21,788 nt of DNA from Prevotella sp. (GCA_016291915.1 JAEEZP010000204.1:1-21788), one strand, 5' to 3'; positions 1 to 8,723 are shown, numbered from the stretch's first letter. Numbers and translations: made by a program. The notes: generated by a model from the letters alone, not told the origin.

Positions 1-611
1 GCACTTGCCTCCACGGCATTCTTGACGATATTGATAATGATCTGTCGTAACATACCGGGATCTGCCCACACAAGAAGATCGGAAGGGAGGGTGATCTCCC
101 ACGCTAACTTAGGATAGGTTCTGCTGATATCTTCAACCATTGCACGGATATTGACCTCTTCCAATATCGGTTTCTCTAATTCCGACATCTTCCGATAGTT
201 GGTTACGAAGTCGCTCAGGTGGCGAGAGGTGTCGTAGATGGCTTGTATACCTTCTTCAAGAGGTGAGCCCACCACATCTTGCCGGCAGAGCAATGACTGG
301 CTGATACTGGTGATGGGTGCCGTAGCATTCATGATCTCATGTGTCAGCACCCTAGTCAATCGTTCCCATGATTCCACCTCATTCCTATTGACCTGTTCAC
401 GGATGGTCTCCCCCAACTGATTCAGTGTTTTCTGCATGGCTTGCTCACCAAAGAACATGCCACGGGTGGGTAACCTGAAGGTAAAGTCACGGTTGCGTAT
501 AGCCTCCTCCATCAAGTGGGCACGCTGAGCAAGTTTCTGTTGATGACGTACAATAGCAACGACTGCCAACAGCAAAACGATGATACCTATTATAATTACA
601 GCCCCTATCAT
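1..611 (-). CDS. Sensor histidine kinase (partial, C-terminus beyond left edge)
   Basis: The leftward frame is open from an ATG at 611 to the window edge (203 codons visible). The first 21 residues form one hydrophobic membrane anchor (MIGAVIIIGIIVLLLAVVAIV) with no periplasmic sensor domain visible. A dimerisation/phosphoacceptor motif LTHEIMNATAPI follows, with the probable phosphorylated His at residue 91, and then the start of the HATPase domain with the N-box IINIVKNAVEA (Asn198). The G boxes are outside the window. It starts 32 nt after the stop of the response-regulator gene, so the two are very probably co-transcribed and form a cognate pair. Family knowledge: such kinases phosphorylate the receiver Asp of their partner. 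The 32-nt gap is made of GTTCATAGT-like direct repeats and has no clear Shine-Dalgarno. The signal sensed is unknown; a kinase of this kind beside an ABC exporter may respond to envelope stress or to a transported compound, which is inference. Confidence 0.9.
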   Translation of the reverse strand, partial: MIGAVIIIGIIVLLLAVVAIVRHQQKLAQRAHLMEEAIRNRDFTFRLPTRGMFFGEQAMQKTLNQLGETIREQVNRNEVESWERLTRVLTHEIMNATAPITSISQSLLCRQDVVGSPLEEGIQAIYDTSRHLSDFVTNYRKMSELEKPILEEVNIRAMVEDISRTYPKLAWEITLPSDLLVWADPGMLRQIIINIVKNAVEAS

Positions 612-643
612 AACTATGAACTATGAACTCTTCACTATGAACT
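612..643 (-). repeat. GTTCATAGT direct repeats in the regulator-kinase gap
   Basis: On the minus strand the whole gap between the regulator stop and the kinase ATG consists of GTTCATAGT units, with one AGTGAAGAGTT variant. It resembles the short-period repeats found elsewhere in this window (3902-3942, 13922-13953 and inside the TolC gene at 1979-2009). It also takes the place of a normal ribosome-binding region. Confidence 0.55.
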
Positions 644-1174
644 TTATAGTCGTTTCAGCTTATTGTAGAGTGTCTGTCGCGTAATGCCAAGAAGTTCTGC
701 CGCTTGAGTAAGATTGCCATGGCAATGGTCGATTGTCCTACGGATATGGTCTTTCTCCACCTCATCGAGACTGACTATCTCATTCTGCATGTCAAGTACA
801 TCCTTCAGCTTGCGCACCAGTTCGTCGTTATCCCACGGTTTGATAACGAAATCGGCAGCGCCGCACTTCAGTCCTTTAACAGCCAGATTGATGTCGGCAT
901 AAGCCGTCATCAACACAATAGGTATTTGCGGATGTTGCTTACGGATGGTCCGAAGCCAGAAGAGTCCTTCACTGCCGTTGTTCACGCCTAACGTGAAATT
1001 CATATCGAGCAGCACGATATCTATCGTCTCCTGCACCATCAGTTTCAGTACCTCGTCAGGCTGTGTCGTTGTCAGCACCCGTTCGAAGATATTCCCCAGA
1101 AGATAGCGCATCGCCGTAAGAATGGATGTGTTGTCATCGACAACTAGTATGGTTCCGTATTTATTCATGATCAT
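644..1174 (-). CDS. Two-domain response regulator, receiver plus Fis-type HTH
   Basis: The 176-residue protein has a receiver domain at about residues 8-125. It carries the acidic pair Asp13/Asp14 (VVDDN), phosphoacceptor Asp57 (VLLDMN), the switch Thr90 (LMTAYAD) and Lys112 (VIKPWD). After a short linker comes a Fis-family helix-turn-helix at about 138-176 (GNLTQAAELLGITRQTLYNKL). The AAA+ sigma-54 activation domain that lies between these two domains in NtrC-type regulators is absent, so the layout matches the short RegA/ActR/PrrA class. It should therefore bind DNA as a dimer and act on ordinary sigma-70-type promoters. The start could be Met1 or Met3 (MNKYG). It is divergent from the exporter genes and sits 54 nt from the palindrome at 1229-1245, which is the best candidate for its binding site. 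The kinase downstream is its probable partner. Confidence 0.93.
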   Translation of the reverse strand: MIMNKYGTILVVDDNTSILTAMRYLLGNIFERVLTTTQPDEVLKLMVQETIDIVLLDMNFTLGVNNGSEGLFWLRTIRKQHPQIPIVLMTAYADINLAVKGLKCGAADFVIKPWDNDELVRKLKDVLDMQNEIVSLDEVEKDHIRRTIDHCHGNLTQAAELLGITRQTLYNKLKRL

Positions 1175-1188
1175 GTTGCTTATGGATG

Positions 1189-1196
1189 CAAAGGTA
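1189..1196 (-). promoter_or_regulatory. Candidate -7 box for the regulator-kinase operon
   Basis: On the minus strand this reads TACCTTTG, a full match to the Bacteroidota -7 consensus TAnnTTTG, 14 nt before the regulator ATG. No TTG lies at the expected 19-21 nt upstream. The promoter may therefore be weak or activator-dependent, with the palindrome at 1229-1245 centred about 48 nt upstream of its last base. Confidence 0.5.
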
Positions 1197-1213
1197 ATGA
1201 TTATACGTCAAAT

Positions 1214-1245
1214 AATCATACGTTCAACTGTCTAATTTTTAGACA
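1214..1245 (+). promoter_or_regulatory. Operator 1: palindrome with companion box, divergent region
   Basis: At 1229-1245 the sequence is TGTCTAATTTTTAGACA, a perfect 7-bp inverted repeat (TGTCTAA/TTAGACA) around 3 nt. A box AATCATACG lies at 1214-1222, exactly 6 nt upstream. The same pair of elements, with the same internal spacing, occurs at 8830-8861. The palindrome starts 66 nt before the -7 box of the TolC promoter, again identical at the second site. A palindrome of this size suits a Fis-type dimer, so the adjacent response regulator is the likely binder (inference). It lies between divergent promoters and could control both. Confidence 0.8.
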
Positions 1246-1271
1246 ATCATTCTTCGTACGACGGCATATCC

Positions 1272-1302
1272 TTGCATCCTCTGACGAAAAGTCCTACATT
1301 TG
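1272..1302 (+). promoter_or_regulatory. Promoter of the exporter operon 1 (TTG-20-TAnnTTTG)
   Basis: A -33 TTG lies at 1272-1274 and a -7 TACATTTG at 1295-1302, separated by 20 nt. This is the standard Bacteroidota housekeeping-sigma layout. Transcription should begin a few bases after 1302, leaving a leader of only about 15 nt before the ATG at 1323. The operator is centred about 65 nt upstream of the last base of the -7 box, a typical activator position. Confidence 0.75.
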
Positions 1303-1322
1303 CATGGTAAAACATTTCGAGT

Positions 1323-2651
1323 ATGAGAAGATTGACGATAAGCCTATCATTATTTGTATTGCAACTGTCGTGGTGCATGGCACAACCATGGACGATGACA
1401 CAGTGCATGCAATATGCCGTGAAACACAATCATCAGGTGAAGCAGGCTGCATTGGAACTGGAGAACTACAAGACGAACCAAACAAGTGCGATCGGAAAGT
1501 TTCTCCCGGCTGTGGAGGCCAATATCGGGGCACAGTATAACTTCGGAAGAGCCATCGACCCGGAGACCAACGGTTATACGGATGTAAACACCTATTACAA
1601 CGGATACTCACTGAATATGTCACTACCTGTTTTTGACGGATTCGGCCGACTGCATGCTTTGAAAGCCGCCAAAGCCAGTGTGCTGATGGGTCATCAGGCA
1701 TTAAGGCAGCAACAAGATATGACCGCTCTCAACGTCTTGCAGGCTTTCGCCAATGCCGCTTACTACGATGGTTTGGTCAGGATGGCTGATGAGAGAGTGC
1801 AAGAGACCACGTTGCTGTTGAAACAGACACGTTTACTGGAAGAAGTGGGGCGTAAGAGTGCCGCCGACGTGGCACAGGTGGTGTCTCAACAAGCAGAAGC
1901 CGATTACGAACTGACACGCCAGCAAAACCTCTTAGCATCTGCCCTGCTGGAATTGAAGAAGGAGATGGCTTTTCCGTTAAGTGAAGAGTTAAGCGTGAAG
2001 AGTGAAGAATCGGATTATGGGGGCAGAACAGTTGATTCCATTCAGCAGCAGGGGCCGGTCCCGACGGTCTTGGGAGATAATCCGGAGTTACTCACAGCTC
2101 ATTATCAGATGCAGGTATCAAAACAAGAGTGGCAGCAGGCCCGTGCTTCCCTTTACCCCTCTCTCTCGTTGAGTGCGGGTCTGAGCACCACTTATTATCA
2201 TACCTTACACGTGCCCTCGGCATCCTCGTTCAGCAATCAGTTCAAGAACAACATGGGAGAATATATCGGGGCCACCCTGAGTATTCCTTTGTTCAACCGT
2301 CTGCAGACCCTGTCGAGTATCCGAAGGGCTAAGAACAACTACCGTATAGCCTGCGAATCGTATGAGCAGAAACACATGGAGTTAGAGAAGTTGCTTCGTG
2401 AGGCATGGCTGGATTGGCAGGGTTATAAGAAGCAAACGATACAGATGGAGAAGAAGGTGGAGGCCGACAGTATGGCTTACCGACTGACTCGTCGTCAGTT
2501 TGAGGAAGGACTGAGTACAGCTATCGACTTGCATACCACCTCGGCGCAGTTGCTGAACTCGAGGGCTACCCTGCTGCAATGCCGTCTGATGGCGATTGTG
2601 AAAGAGCAATTAGTAAGATATTATAAAGGAGAACAGATATGGACAGAGTAA
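1323..2651 (+). CDS. TolC-family outer-membrane efflux protein
   Basis: This 442-residue protein opens with a signal peptide (MRRLTISLSLFVLQLSWCMA). The body is long and helical, with two related halves and the usual N-terminal motif of this family (MTQCMQYAVKHNHQVKQAALELENYKTNQ). Family role: trimeric outer-membrane channel that joins a periplasmic adaptor and an inner-membrane ABC pump. The downstream gene, which overlaps its last 13 nt, encodes just such an adaptor. Length is normal for the family. One oddity is the segment around residues 218-250, which is low in complexity and partly built from AGTGAAGAGTT-like repeats, a unit otherwise seen in intergenic DNA here. The start at 1323 is chosen because the signal peptide begins there; no strong ribosome-binding site is present, as is common in Bacteroidota. 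Confidence 0.93.
   Translation: MRRLTISLSLFVLQLSWCMAQPWTMTQCMQYAVKHNHQVKQAALELENYKTNQTSAIGKFLPAVEANIGAQYNFGRAIDPETNGYTDVNTYYNGYSLNMSLPVFDGFGRLHALKAAKASVLMGHQALRQQQDMTALNVLQAFANAAYYDGLVRMADERVQETTLLLKQTRLLEEVGRKSAADVAQVVSQQAEADYELTRQQNLLASALLELKKEMAFPLSEELSVKSEESDYGGRTVDSIQQQGPVPTVLGDNPELLTAHYQMQVSKQEWQQARASLYPSLSLSAGLSTTYYHTLHVPSASSFSNQFKNNMGEYIGATLSIPLFNRLQTLSSIRRAKNNYRIACESYEQKHMELEKLLREAWLDWQGYKKQTIQMEKKVEADSMAYRLTRRQFEEGLSTAIDLHTTSAQLLNSRATLLQCRLMAIVKEQLVRYYKGEQIWTE
1979..2009 (+). repeat. Intergenic-type repeat embedded in the TolC-like gene
   Basis: Units of AGTGAAGA/AGTTAAGC/GTGAAGAGTGAAGAA run in frame and encode LSEELSVKSEE. The same AGTGAAGAGTT string occurs in the kinase leader near 612-643. 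It lies between the first and second halves of the channel, where extra residues may be tolerated. Confidence 0.5.
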
Positions 2652-3892
2652 TAGAGAAGACAAAGACCCAACGACTGATCAAGCATTGGCCATATATGGT
2701 CGGAGGCATCATATTATTGGCGATTGGTTGTTGGTTGTTGTTTGGCAACCATGCTTCTACCTTGAGAGTCAGCCAGGATGAGTTGACGGTCAGTGATGTG
2801 CTACGCACAGAATTTAAAGACTATGTACGTACGAACGGACAGGTGATGCCCATCCAGGTGGTTCAGATTTCTCCGGAGGAAGGAGGAATCGTAATGGAGA
2901 AGGTGGCAGAGGAAGGAGCCACGGTGAAGAAAGGTGATGTCATCGTCAGACTGAGCAATTCCAACCTCGACTTGCAGATACTGAATGCTGAAGCAGAATT
3001 GGCCGAGAAGCAGAACCTGCTGCGTAACACACAGGTGGCGATGCAGCAAGACCGGTTGAACAACCAGACAGAACAGGCACAACTGGAGATGGACACCCAT
3101 CGCAAACAACGAACTTTCGAGCAGAACAAACGACTCTATTCCGAGAAGCTCATCAGCCGTGAGGATTACCTGCAGTCGCAGGAAGACTACCAGTTGTCTG
3201 TCAAGAAACGCTCCCTGGTGAGCAAACGACTAAAACAAGACAGTCTGTATCGCACGGTGCAGATGGATCAGATGGAAGACAATCTGCAGAATATGCGCCG
3301 TAACGTTGTGTTGGTTCGTCAACGCAAGGATAAGCTGGAGGTGCGCTCTGCCATCGACGGAGAGTTAGGACTGCTCGATGTAGAGTTAGGACAGAGCATA
3401 CAAGCCGGACAGAAGATCGGTCAGATCAATGACCTCAGTGACTATAAGGTGCAGGCACAGATCGATGAGCATTATATCGACCGTGTCCGCCAGGGACTGA
3501 CAGCAACCTTCACTCGTAATGACAAACAGTATCTGCTGCAGGTGCGAAAGGTTTATCCCGAGGTGCGGGAGGGTAAGTTCCGCTGTGACTTTATCTTCAA
3601 AGGCGAGCGTCCGGAGAATATTCGGACAGGACAGACTTACTATATCGACCTGGAGTTAGGGCAACCCGAGCAGGCTATCCTCATACCTCGAGGCACCTTC
3701 TTCCAAACTACTGGCGGACAATGGATCTTCGTGTTAGACAAGAGTGGACAGAAAGCGTACCGCAGAAATATCCGCATCGGCAGGCAGAATCCTCAATATT
3801 ATGAGGTGCTCGAGGGTTTGGAGCCGGGTGAACGTGTCGTTACGAGCGGCTACGAGGCATTTAAGGATAATGAGGTCCTAGTGATAAGGTAA
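2639..3892 (+). CDS. HlyD/MacA-like periplasmic adaptor (membrane fusion protein)
   Basis: The 417-residue protein has one N-terminal membrane anchor (about residues 18-36, YMVGGIILLAIGCWLLFG). A first lipoyl-like half follows (about 60-108, with EEGGIVMEKVAEEGATVKKGD), then a long charged coiled-coil hairpin (about 108-228), the second lipoyl half with its glycine-rich turn (ELGQSIQAGQKIG, about 249-261), and a beta-barrel/proximal C-terminal part. Family role: bridges the inner-membrane ABC permease and the TolC channel. It overlaps the TolC gene by 13 nt in another frame, which suggests translational coupling. The final GERVVTSGYEAF is typical of the adaptor C-terminus. The substrate cannot be read from the sequence. 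Confidence 0.93.
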   Translation: MDRVIEKTKTQRLIKHWPYMVGGIILLAIGCWLLFGNHASTLRVSQDELTVSDVLRTEFKDYVRTNGQVMPIQVVQISPEEGGIVMEKVAEEGATVKKGDVIVRLSNSNLDLQILNAEAELAEKQNLLRNTQVAMQQDRLNNQTEQAQLEMDTHRKQRTFEQNKRLYSEKLISREDYLQSQEDYQLSVKKRSLVSKRLKQDSLYRTVQMDQMEDNLQNMRRNVVLVRQRKDKLEVRSAIDGELGLLDVELGQSIQAGQKIGQINDLSDYKVQAQIDEHYIDRVRQGLTATFTRNDKQYLLQVRKVYPEVREGKFRCDFIFKGERPENIRTGQTYYIDLELGQPEQAILIPRGTFFQTTGGQWIFVLDKSGQKAYRRNIRIGRQNPQYYEVLEGLEPGERVVTSGYEAFKDNEVLVIR

Positions 3893-3901
3893 AGGGGGTA
3901 G

Positions 3902-3942
3902 GGTTTAGAGTTTAGAGTTTATGGTTTAGAGTTTAGAGTAAG
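3902..3942 (+). repeat. GTTTAGA heptamer repeats between adaptor and permease 1
   Basis: Five imperfect GTTTAGA/GTTTATG units fill most of the 63-nt gap between the adaptor gene and permease 1. Similar units occur at 13922-13953 and, inverted, at 14635-14691. They are therefore a genome-style spacer repeat and not specific to this operon. No promoter or terminator is visible, so transcription probably reads through. Confidence 0.7.
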
Positions 3943-3955
3943 GAATTGTAATACG

Positions 3956-6346
3956 ATGAAGATGAATATATTTAAGAATATGCTGTATATGGCGCGTCGC
4001 TTTAAGACGGCAACGGTGCTGAATTTTGTAGGACTGACAGTAGCCTTCGCCGCTTGCTATCTCTTCCTGACGCAAGTAATCTATAATAACTCCTATAACA
4101 AAGGACTGGCAAACTATCAGCAGCTCTATCGTGTGGAAGTGCCTGCGATGTTCGACCACAGCAAGTGGCAGTCGAATGTGAATCGCTTCCTTGCCGACGA
4201 GCTTGCCAAGATGCCTCAGGTGGAAGGTATGGCTTTGTTAAATAGTTGGTTGGGCGATTGGCCATTTACGAAAGACGGTACAGAATTTACCTTTAAGGGA
4301 TGCAGAGTCAGCAACGATGCTCTGACGACTCTGGCTCCACGCCTGCTTGACGGAAAACTCGGTTGGGAGGATGACGAGCAGAATGGTTTTATTATTCCCG
4401 CCTCAATCGCCATGAAGTATTTTGGATCAACGCAAGTAGCTGGCCGCTGTATGTATAATGATAACGACAGCGCAGTGGTGCGTGGTGTTTATGAAGACTT
4501 CCCTGACAATTGTATTGCTGAAAACTGTATCTATCGCAATATGGGAAAAGAGAACGAGGGCAACTTCCAGAACTACAACTATATCTGCTACCTACGCATG
4601 AGAGAGCAGATGGATACAGAGAAAGTGAAGCAACAGATTCTTGACCCGCTGTTAGAGCAGATGCATCAGATATACATCGAGCATGGTATGGAGGATCATT
4701 GGGATGAGGCTGATAAAAGAGAAAGTCTCAATCTGCGCCTGCTGCCCATCACAGAGACTTGGTTCTCTGGCATTGATCCTGAGCATGACAGAGGCAACAA
4801 GACCGTCGACTGGATTCTTCGGCTTTCGTGTCTCTTGGTACTGATTATCGCTGCCATCAACTTCCTGAACTTCACATTGGCCGAGAGTCCGATGCGCATC
4901 AAGAGCATCAACACCCGTCGCGTCTTGGGCAGTTCTGTATCATCGTTGCGTCTGAGCATTATCGGCGAGGCTGTATGTACGTCATTATTGGCATTCCTTC
5001 TGGCTGTAGTAGTTTGCTATCTGCTTTCTCAATGGCCGTTTATCAGCGAGCTTACCGTTGGCAGCATTACCTTGAGCAATCATCTGTGGCTGATAATCGG
5101 TATTGGAATGGCAGCCGTCTTGGTAGGTGTTGTGGCTGGTGTCTATCCTGCCTTCTATGCGACCAGTTTCCAGCCGGCACTCGTCTTGAAGGGTTCTTTC
5201 GGACTGACACCAAAGGGGCGTCAGTTGCGCACATCGTTGCTCTGTCTTCAATTTCTTATCACCAGCATCATGGTGATCTATATCGGCATTCTCTATCTGC
5301 AGAGTCATTACATCTTCAACTCTGACTATGGCTATAATAAGGATGAGATACTGTATGTGGATACTCGGGAACTGTTGGACAAGCATGATGCCTTGCGCTC
5401 AGAACTGATGCAGCAGACGGGCATTGTGGATGTGGCCTATTCGCAGTTCTCGCTGGGAACAGGCGACAGATATATGGGTTGGGGACGTAGCGATAAGGAT
5501 CATCAGGTGCAGTTCACGGCTCTGCCTGTAGACTGGCACTATCTACGCACGATGGGCATTGAGGTGATTGAGGGTCGCGACTTCAATGAGCACGATGGCG
5601 ATGTGTATATTATCAATGAGTGTGCACGTAAGAAGTGGGACTGGGTGAAGATGGACCAGAAACTGCTTGACGAAGAGACGGAAATGACTGTAGTAGGCGT
5701 CTGCCGTAATGTGCGCTTTGCCTCTACTCGTATCGATAACAATGACTCACCGATGGCGTTTCTCATCTTTGGCGAGAAGTATCTGAAAGAAGGATGGACC
5801 AATAATCTTGATGTGATGAATGTCCGTGTGGCAGCAGGTGTCGACAAGGTGGCGATGCGCCAGAAGATAAAGGATATCTGCATGAAGTTGGGTGCCCAGC
5901 ATGAGCCGGAAGTGAAGTTTCTCGACCAGCAGTTAGAGCATCTCTATCAGGAAGAGTTCCGTTTCATCCGTCAGGTGCTCGTATTCTCTGTCATCTGCCT
6001 TATCATCACACTCATCGGTGTCTTCTGCATGACGATGTTCGAGACCGAGTATCGCCGGAAGGAGATAGGCATCCGTAAGGTGATGGGATCATCAACAAGA
6101 GAGATCCTGCAGCTGTTTTGCAAAAAATATATCCTCCTGCTGCTGATCAGTTTCATCATTGCTGCTCCGATAGCCTACTTTATCGGTAGTCAGTGGCTTC
6201 AGAACTTCTCAGAGCGCACCCCTATCTACTGGTGGCTCTTCCCGTTGACCTTCCTTGCGATCTGTCTGATTACCATGACCACCGTGATTATCCAGAGTTG
6301 GCGGACAGCCAATGCCAACCCAGTGGAAAGTATAAAAACAGAATAA
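3956..6346 (+). CDS. MacB/FtsX-type ABC permease 1
   Basis: This 796-residue membrane protein has two MacB-like halves. TM1 lies near residues 20-42, followed by a large periplasmic MacB_PCD-type domain (about 45-280). TMs lie near 285-308, 335-358, 375-402 and 425-448, followed by a second periplasmic domain, then TMs near 672-694, 725-746 and 757-780. The FtsX cytoplasmic motif RRKEIGIRKVMGSSTREIL is at about 700-718, and the tail ANANPVESIKTE is typical of this family. There is no ATP-binding domain, so the ATPase must come from another gene, most simply the one at 11336. Role: converts cytoplasmic ATP hydrolysis into movement of periplasmic substrate through adaptor and TolC (mechanotransmission). 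The start could also be Met3 (MNIFKN), which matches permease 3. Permease 2 follows after only 5 nt. Confidence 0.92.
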   Translation: MKMNIFKNMLYMARRFKTATVLNFVGLTVAFAACYLFLTQVIYNNSYNKGLANYQQLYRVEVPAMFDHSKWQSNVNRFLADELAKMPQVEGMALLNSWLGDWPFTKDGTEFTFKGCRVSNDALTTLAPRLLDGKLGWEDDEQNGFIIPASIAMKYFGSTQVAGRCMYNDNDSAVVRGVYEDFPDNCIAENCIYRNMGKENEGNFQNYNYICYLRMREQMDTEKVKQQILDPLLEQMHQIYIEHGMEDHWDEADKRESLNLRLLPITETWFSGIDPEHDRGNKTVDWILRLSCLLVLIIAAINFLNFTLAESPMRIKSINTRRVLGSSVSSLRLSIIGEAVCTSLLAFLLAVVVCYLLSQWPFISELTVGSITLSNHLWLIIGIGMAAVLVGVVAGVYPAFYATSFQPALVLKGSFGLTPKGRQLRTSLLCLQFLITSIMVIYIGILYLQSHYIFNSDYGYNKDEILYVDTRELLDKHDALRSELMQQTGIVDVAYSQFSLGTGDRYMGWGRSDKDHQVQFTALPVDWHYLRTMGIEVIEGRDFNEHDGDVYIINECARKKWDWVKMDQKLLDEETEMTVVGVCRNVRFASTRIDNNDSPMAFLIFGEKYLKEGWTNNLDVMNVRVAAGVDKVAMRQKIKDICMKLGAQHEPEVKFLDQQLEHLYQEEFRFIRQVLVFSVICLIITLIGVFCMTMFETEYRRKEIGIRKVMGSSTREILQLFCKKYILLLLISFIIAAPIAYFIGSQWLQNFSERTPIYWWLFPLTFLAICLITMTTVIIQSWRTANANPVESIKTE

Positions 6347-6351
6347 GTAAA

Positions 6352-8712
6352 ATGAAAAGTTATTTCAGATTTCTGTCACGCAACAAGCTGTATGCCTTCA
6401 TCAATATGGCCGGACTGATCATATCGCTGATGTTCGTCATCCTATTGGGCGACTACACCTGGCGACAATACACCATCGACAGCTGGCATAAGCATGCCGA
6501 CCGTATCTACCTGATAGGCAACCGGAGTCTTTTCTATATGTGGCCGCAGGCAGCAGAGGAGATCAGACAGATGTGTCCGGAGGTGGAACAGACCTGCTGT
6601 GTGATGAGTCAATGTGGGAAGATAAAGAATAACCGTCAGGAGATAAAAAGCAAAGAAGACGAGGCGCTCATCATGCTGGCAGATTCCACTTTCTTACGTT
6701 TCTTCGACTTCAAGATGGTGAGGGGTGACCGTATGACAGCCCTTGATGCACCTGATAAATGCGTCATCACTGAAAAGCTGGCAAGACAGTTGTTCGGGAA
6801 CAGCGATCCCATTGGTGAACCCTTACAGATCGTTGGCTATCGTCATGTCATGATCAATGGAGAAGATCCTTACGACAGCACCTTGGTCTATACCGTCAGT
6901 GCCGTTGTCAAAGAACTGGATCATACCGTGCTCCCTAACGAGACCCAAGTGATCGCCAGCATGAAACGTTATCCGCAGGTGATGGGTTATCGACTGGATA
7001 ATCATTCTTTCGCCTATGGTCCTACGGGCTCTGCCAAAGCATTCCTAATGCTACGTAAGGGCATGACCCTCGATAAAAAGAAGAAGATGATCAAAGACCA
7101 TCTCGCAAAGTATTACTCGGGAGGGTGGGATAAAGAAGAATTGACTGTATCCCCACTTACAGACATTATGTTCGCACCGCAGAACAATGGTTCAGGGATG
7201 CAGAAAGGTGACAAGACACGGGTACGTATCCTCCTGGCTGCCGTCTTAGCCATCCTCTTCTTTGCCATCAGCAACTATATCAACCTGACCGTCGCCAATA
7301 CAGGCTTCCGCGCCAAGGAGATGGCAGCAAGAAGACTCTTCGGTAGCAGCCAACAAAAGATCTCGTTGAAACTGATTGCCGAATCGACACTGATGATCAC
7401 AGTCTCATTTGCCATCGGTCTGGCGCTCGCGTTCTGTTTCCAAAAGGATGCTGCCACCCTGTTCAAAGGAAAGATTGACCTGATGAGCGATATCAATCCG
7501 GGCACGGTGAGTGTCTGCCTGTGCTTCATCCTCGCCTTGGGCATCCTCTCCGGTATCATACCCTTATGGCAGTTGTCCCGCTTTCAGCCCATCGATATCG
7601 TGAAAGGCTCCTTCCGTTTCCGTTCTAAGATGATCCTTGGCAAGGTGTTCATCATCATACAGAACATCATCACCGTCACGATGCTCACTGCCGCACTGGT
7701 CATCTGGCTACAACTGAACTGCTTGATCAAAGCACCGCTTGGTTTCCATACAGAGAACCTCTTTCAGATAGACTGTCCGGAAGGAAAGAGCCAGATCGTG
7801 AGGAATCAGTTGGAGAAGATGCCTTTTGTCGAGGCTATCGGCATGTCGGAGTTTACCAGGTTAGCCAGTGGACAATGTAGTATGCGCTATGTCGCTCATG
7901 AAGACAGGCATACCACCATATATATGATGAACCTTGACAAGACGGCATTCGACCTCTATGGCTTGCGAATCAAAAAAGACCATGGCTCCACTAGTGATGG
8001 CTATTATCTGACTGAGGAGGCTATGCGCCAACTGGGTTATACAGAGGATGACAGGGAGATCGACTGGGGTGACTGGACAAATCCCATCACAGGTATCCTG
8101 TATGACTTCCACCGGGTGAATATCCTGCAGGGCCCGGAGCCTTTCGCCATCGGACTGACAGATAAGATGACCTATCCCTCCTTTGTGGTTAAGACCAATG
8201 GCGACAAGCGTGCAAAGGCTTCTTTCGTGGCGATGATGAAGGAACAGGGAGTTTCCGATGCCGACATGAAATGGTATGTCAACAGCATGGAGGAAAATAT
8301 CGCCCAGTCGTTTGTTGACCATAGGAACACGCTGAAGATCATCACGCTCTTTACGCTCGTGGCTATCGTCATCTCCGTGCTCGGCTTCATCGGTATGTCA
8401 CTCTTCTTCGTCCGTCAACGACAGAAAGAGATTGGCATCCGCAAGATTATGGGCAGTACCTCCCGGGAGGTGATGTGGCTGATGTTCCGTACGTTCTGCG
8501 CACCGCTGCTGTTGTCGTTCGTCATCGCCATCCCCTTGTCATGGTATATCATGCACGGCTGGCTCACCAACTTCAGTTACCGCATAACGCTCAGTCCGTG
8601 GATCTTCATCGTCACCTGTGCGTTTACACTTCTCGTGGCGGTGCTCTCCGTGGGTTACCAGATTGTCAAGGCTGTAAGTACCAATCCTGTTGAGAGTATT
8701 AAGACAGAATGA
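6352..8712 (+). CDS. MacB/FtsX-type ABC permease 2
   Basis: The protein has 786 residues from the ATG at 6352. The frame is open further upstream, but that part lies inside permease 1, and MKSYFRFLSRNKLYAFINM is the normal N-terminus of this family. The architecture is as in permease 1: an N-terminal TM, a MacB_PCD-type periplasmic domain, a block of four TMs in the middle, a second periplasmic domain and three C-terminal TMs. The motif RQKEIGIRKIMGSTSREVM and the tail NPVESIKTE are almost the same as in permease 1, suggesting duplication. No ATPase domain is present. It is the last gene of the first transcription unit and is followed by 227 nt that hold an inverted repeat, an operator and a new promoter. 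Confidence 0.92.
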   Translation: MKSYFRFLSRNKLYAFINMAGLIISLMFVILLGDYTWRQYTIDSWHKHADRIYLIGNRSLFYMWPQAAEEIRQMCPEVEQTCCVMSQCGKIKNNRQEIKSKEDEALIMLADSTFLRFFDFKMVRGDRMTALDAPDKCVITEKLARQLFGNSDPIGEPLQIVGYRHVMINGEDPYDSTLVYTVSAVVKELDHTVLPNETQVIASMKRYPQVMGYRLDNHSFAYGPTGSAKAFLMLRKGMTLDKKKKMIKDHLAKYYSGGWDKEELTVSPLTDIMFAPQNNGSGMQKGDKTRVRILLAAVLAILFFAISNYINLTVANTGFRAKEMAARRLFGSSQQKISLKLIAESTLMITVSFAIGLALAFCFQKDAATLFKGKIDLMSDINPGTVSVCLCFILALGILSGIIPLWQLSRFQPIDIVKGSFRFRSKMILGKVFIIIQNIITVTMLTAALVIWLQLNCLIKAPLGFHTENLFQIDCPEGKSQIVRNQLEKMPFVEAIGMSEFTRLASGQCSMRYVAHEDRHTTIYMMNLDKTAFDLYGLRIKKDHGSTSDGYYLTEEAMRQLGYTEDDREIDWGDWTNPITGILYDFHRVNILQGPEPFAIGLTDKMTYPSFVVKTNGDKRAKASFVAMMKEQGVSDADMKWYVNSMEENIAQSFVDHRNTLKIITLFTLVAIVISVLGFIGMSLFFVRQRQKEIGIRKIMGSTSREVMWLMFRTFCAPLLLSFVIAIPLSWYIMHGWLTNFSYRITLSPWIFIVTCAFTLLVAVLSVGYQIVKAVSTNPVESIKTE

Positions 8713-8723
8713 TATGACCACAT

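Noticed and set aside
6193..6351. Extended N-terminus of permease 2 inside permease 1
   Set aside because: The upstream frame has no family similarity, while MKSYFRFLSRNK at 6352 is the normal start and lies 5 nt after the previous stop.
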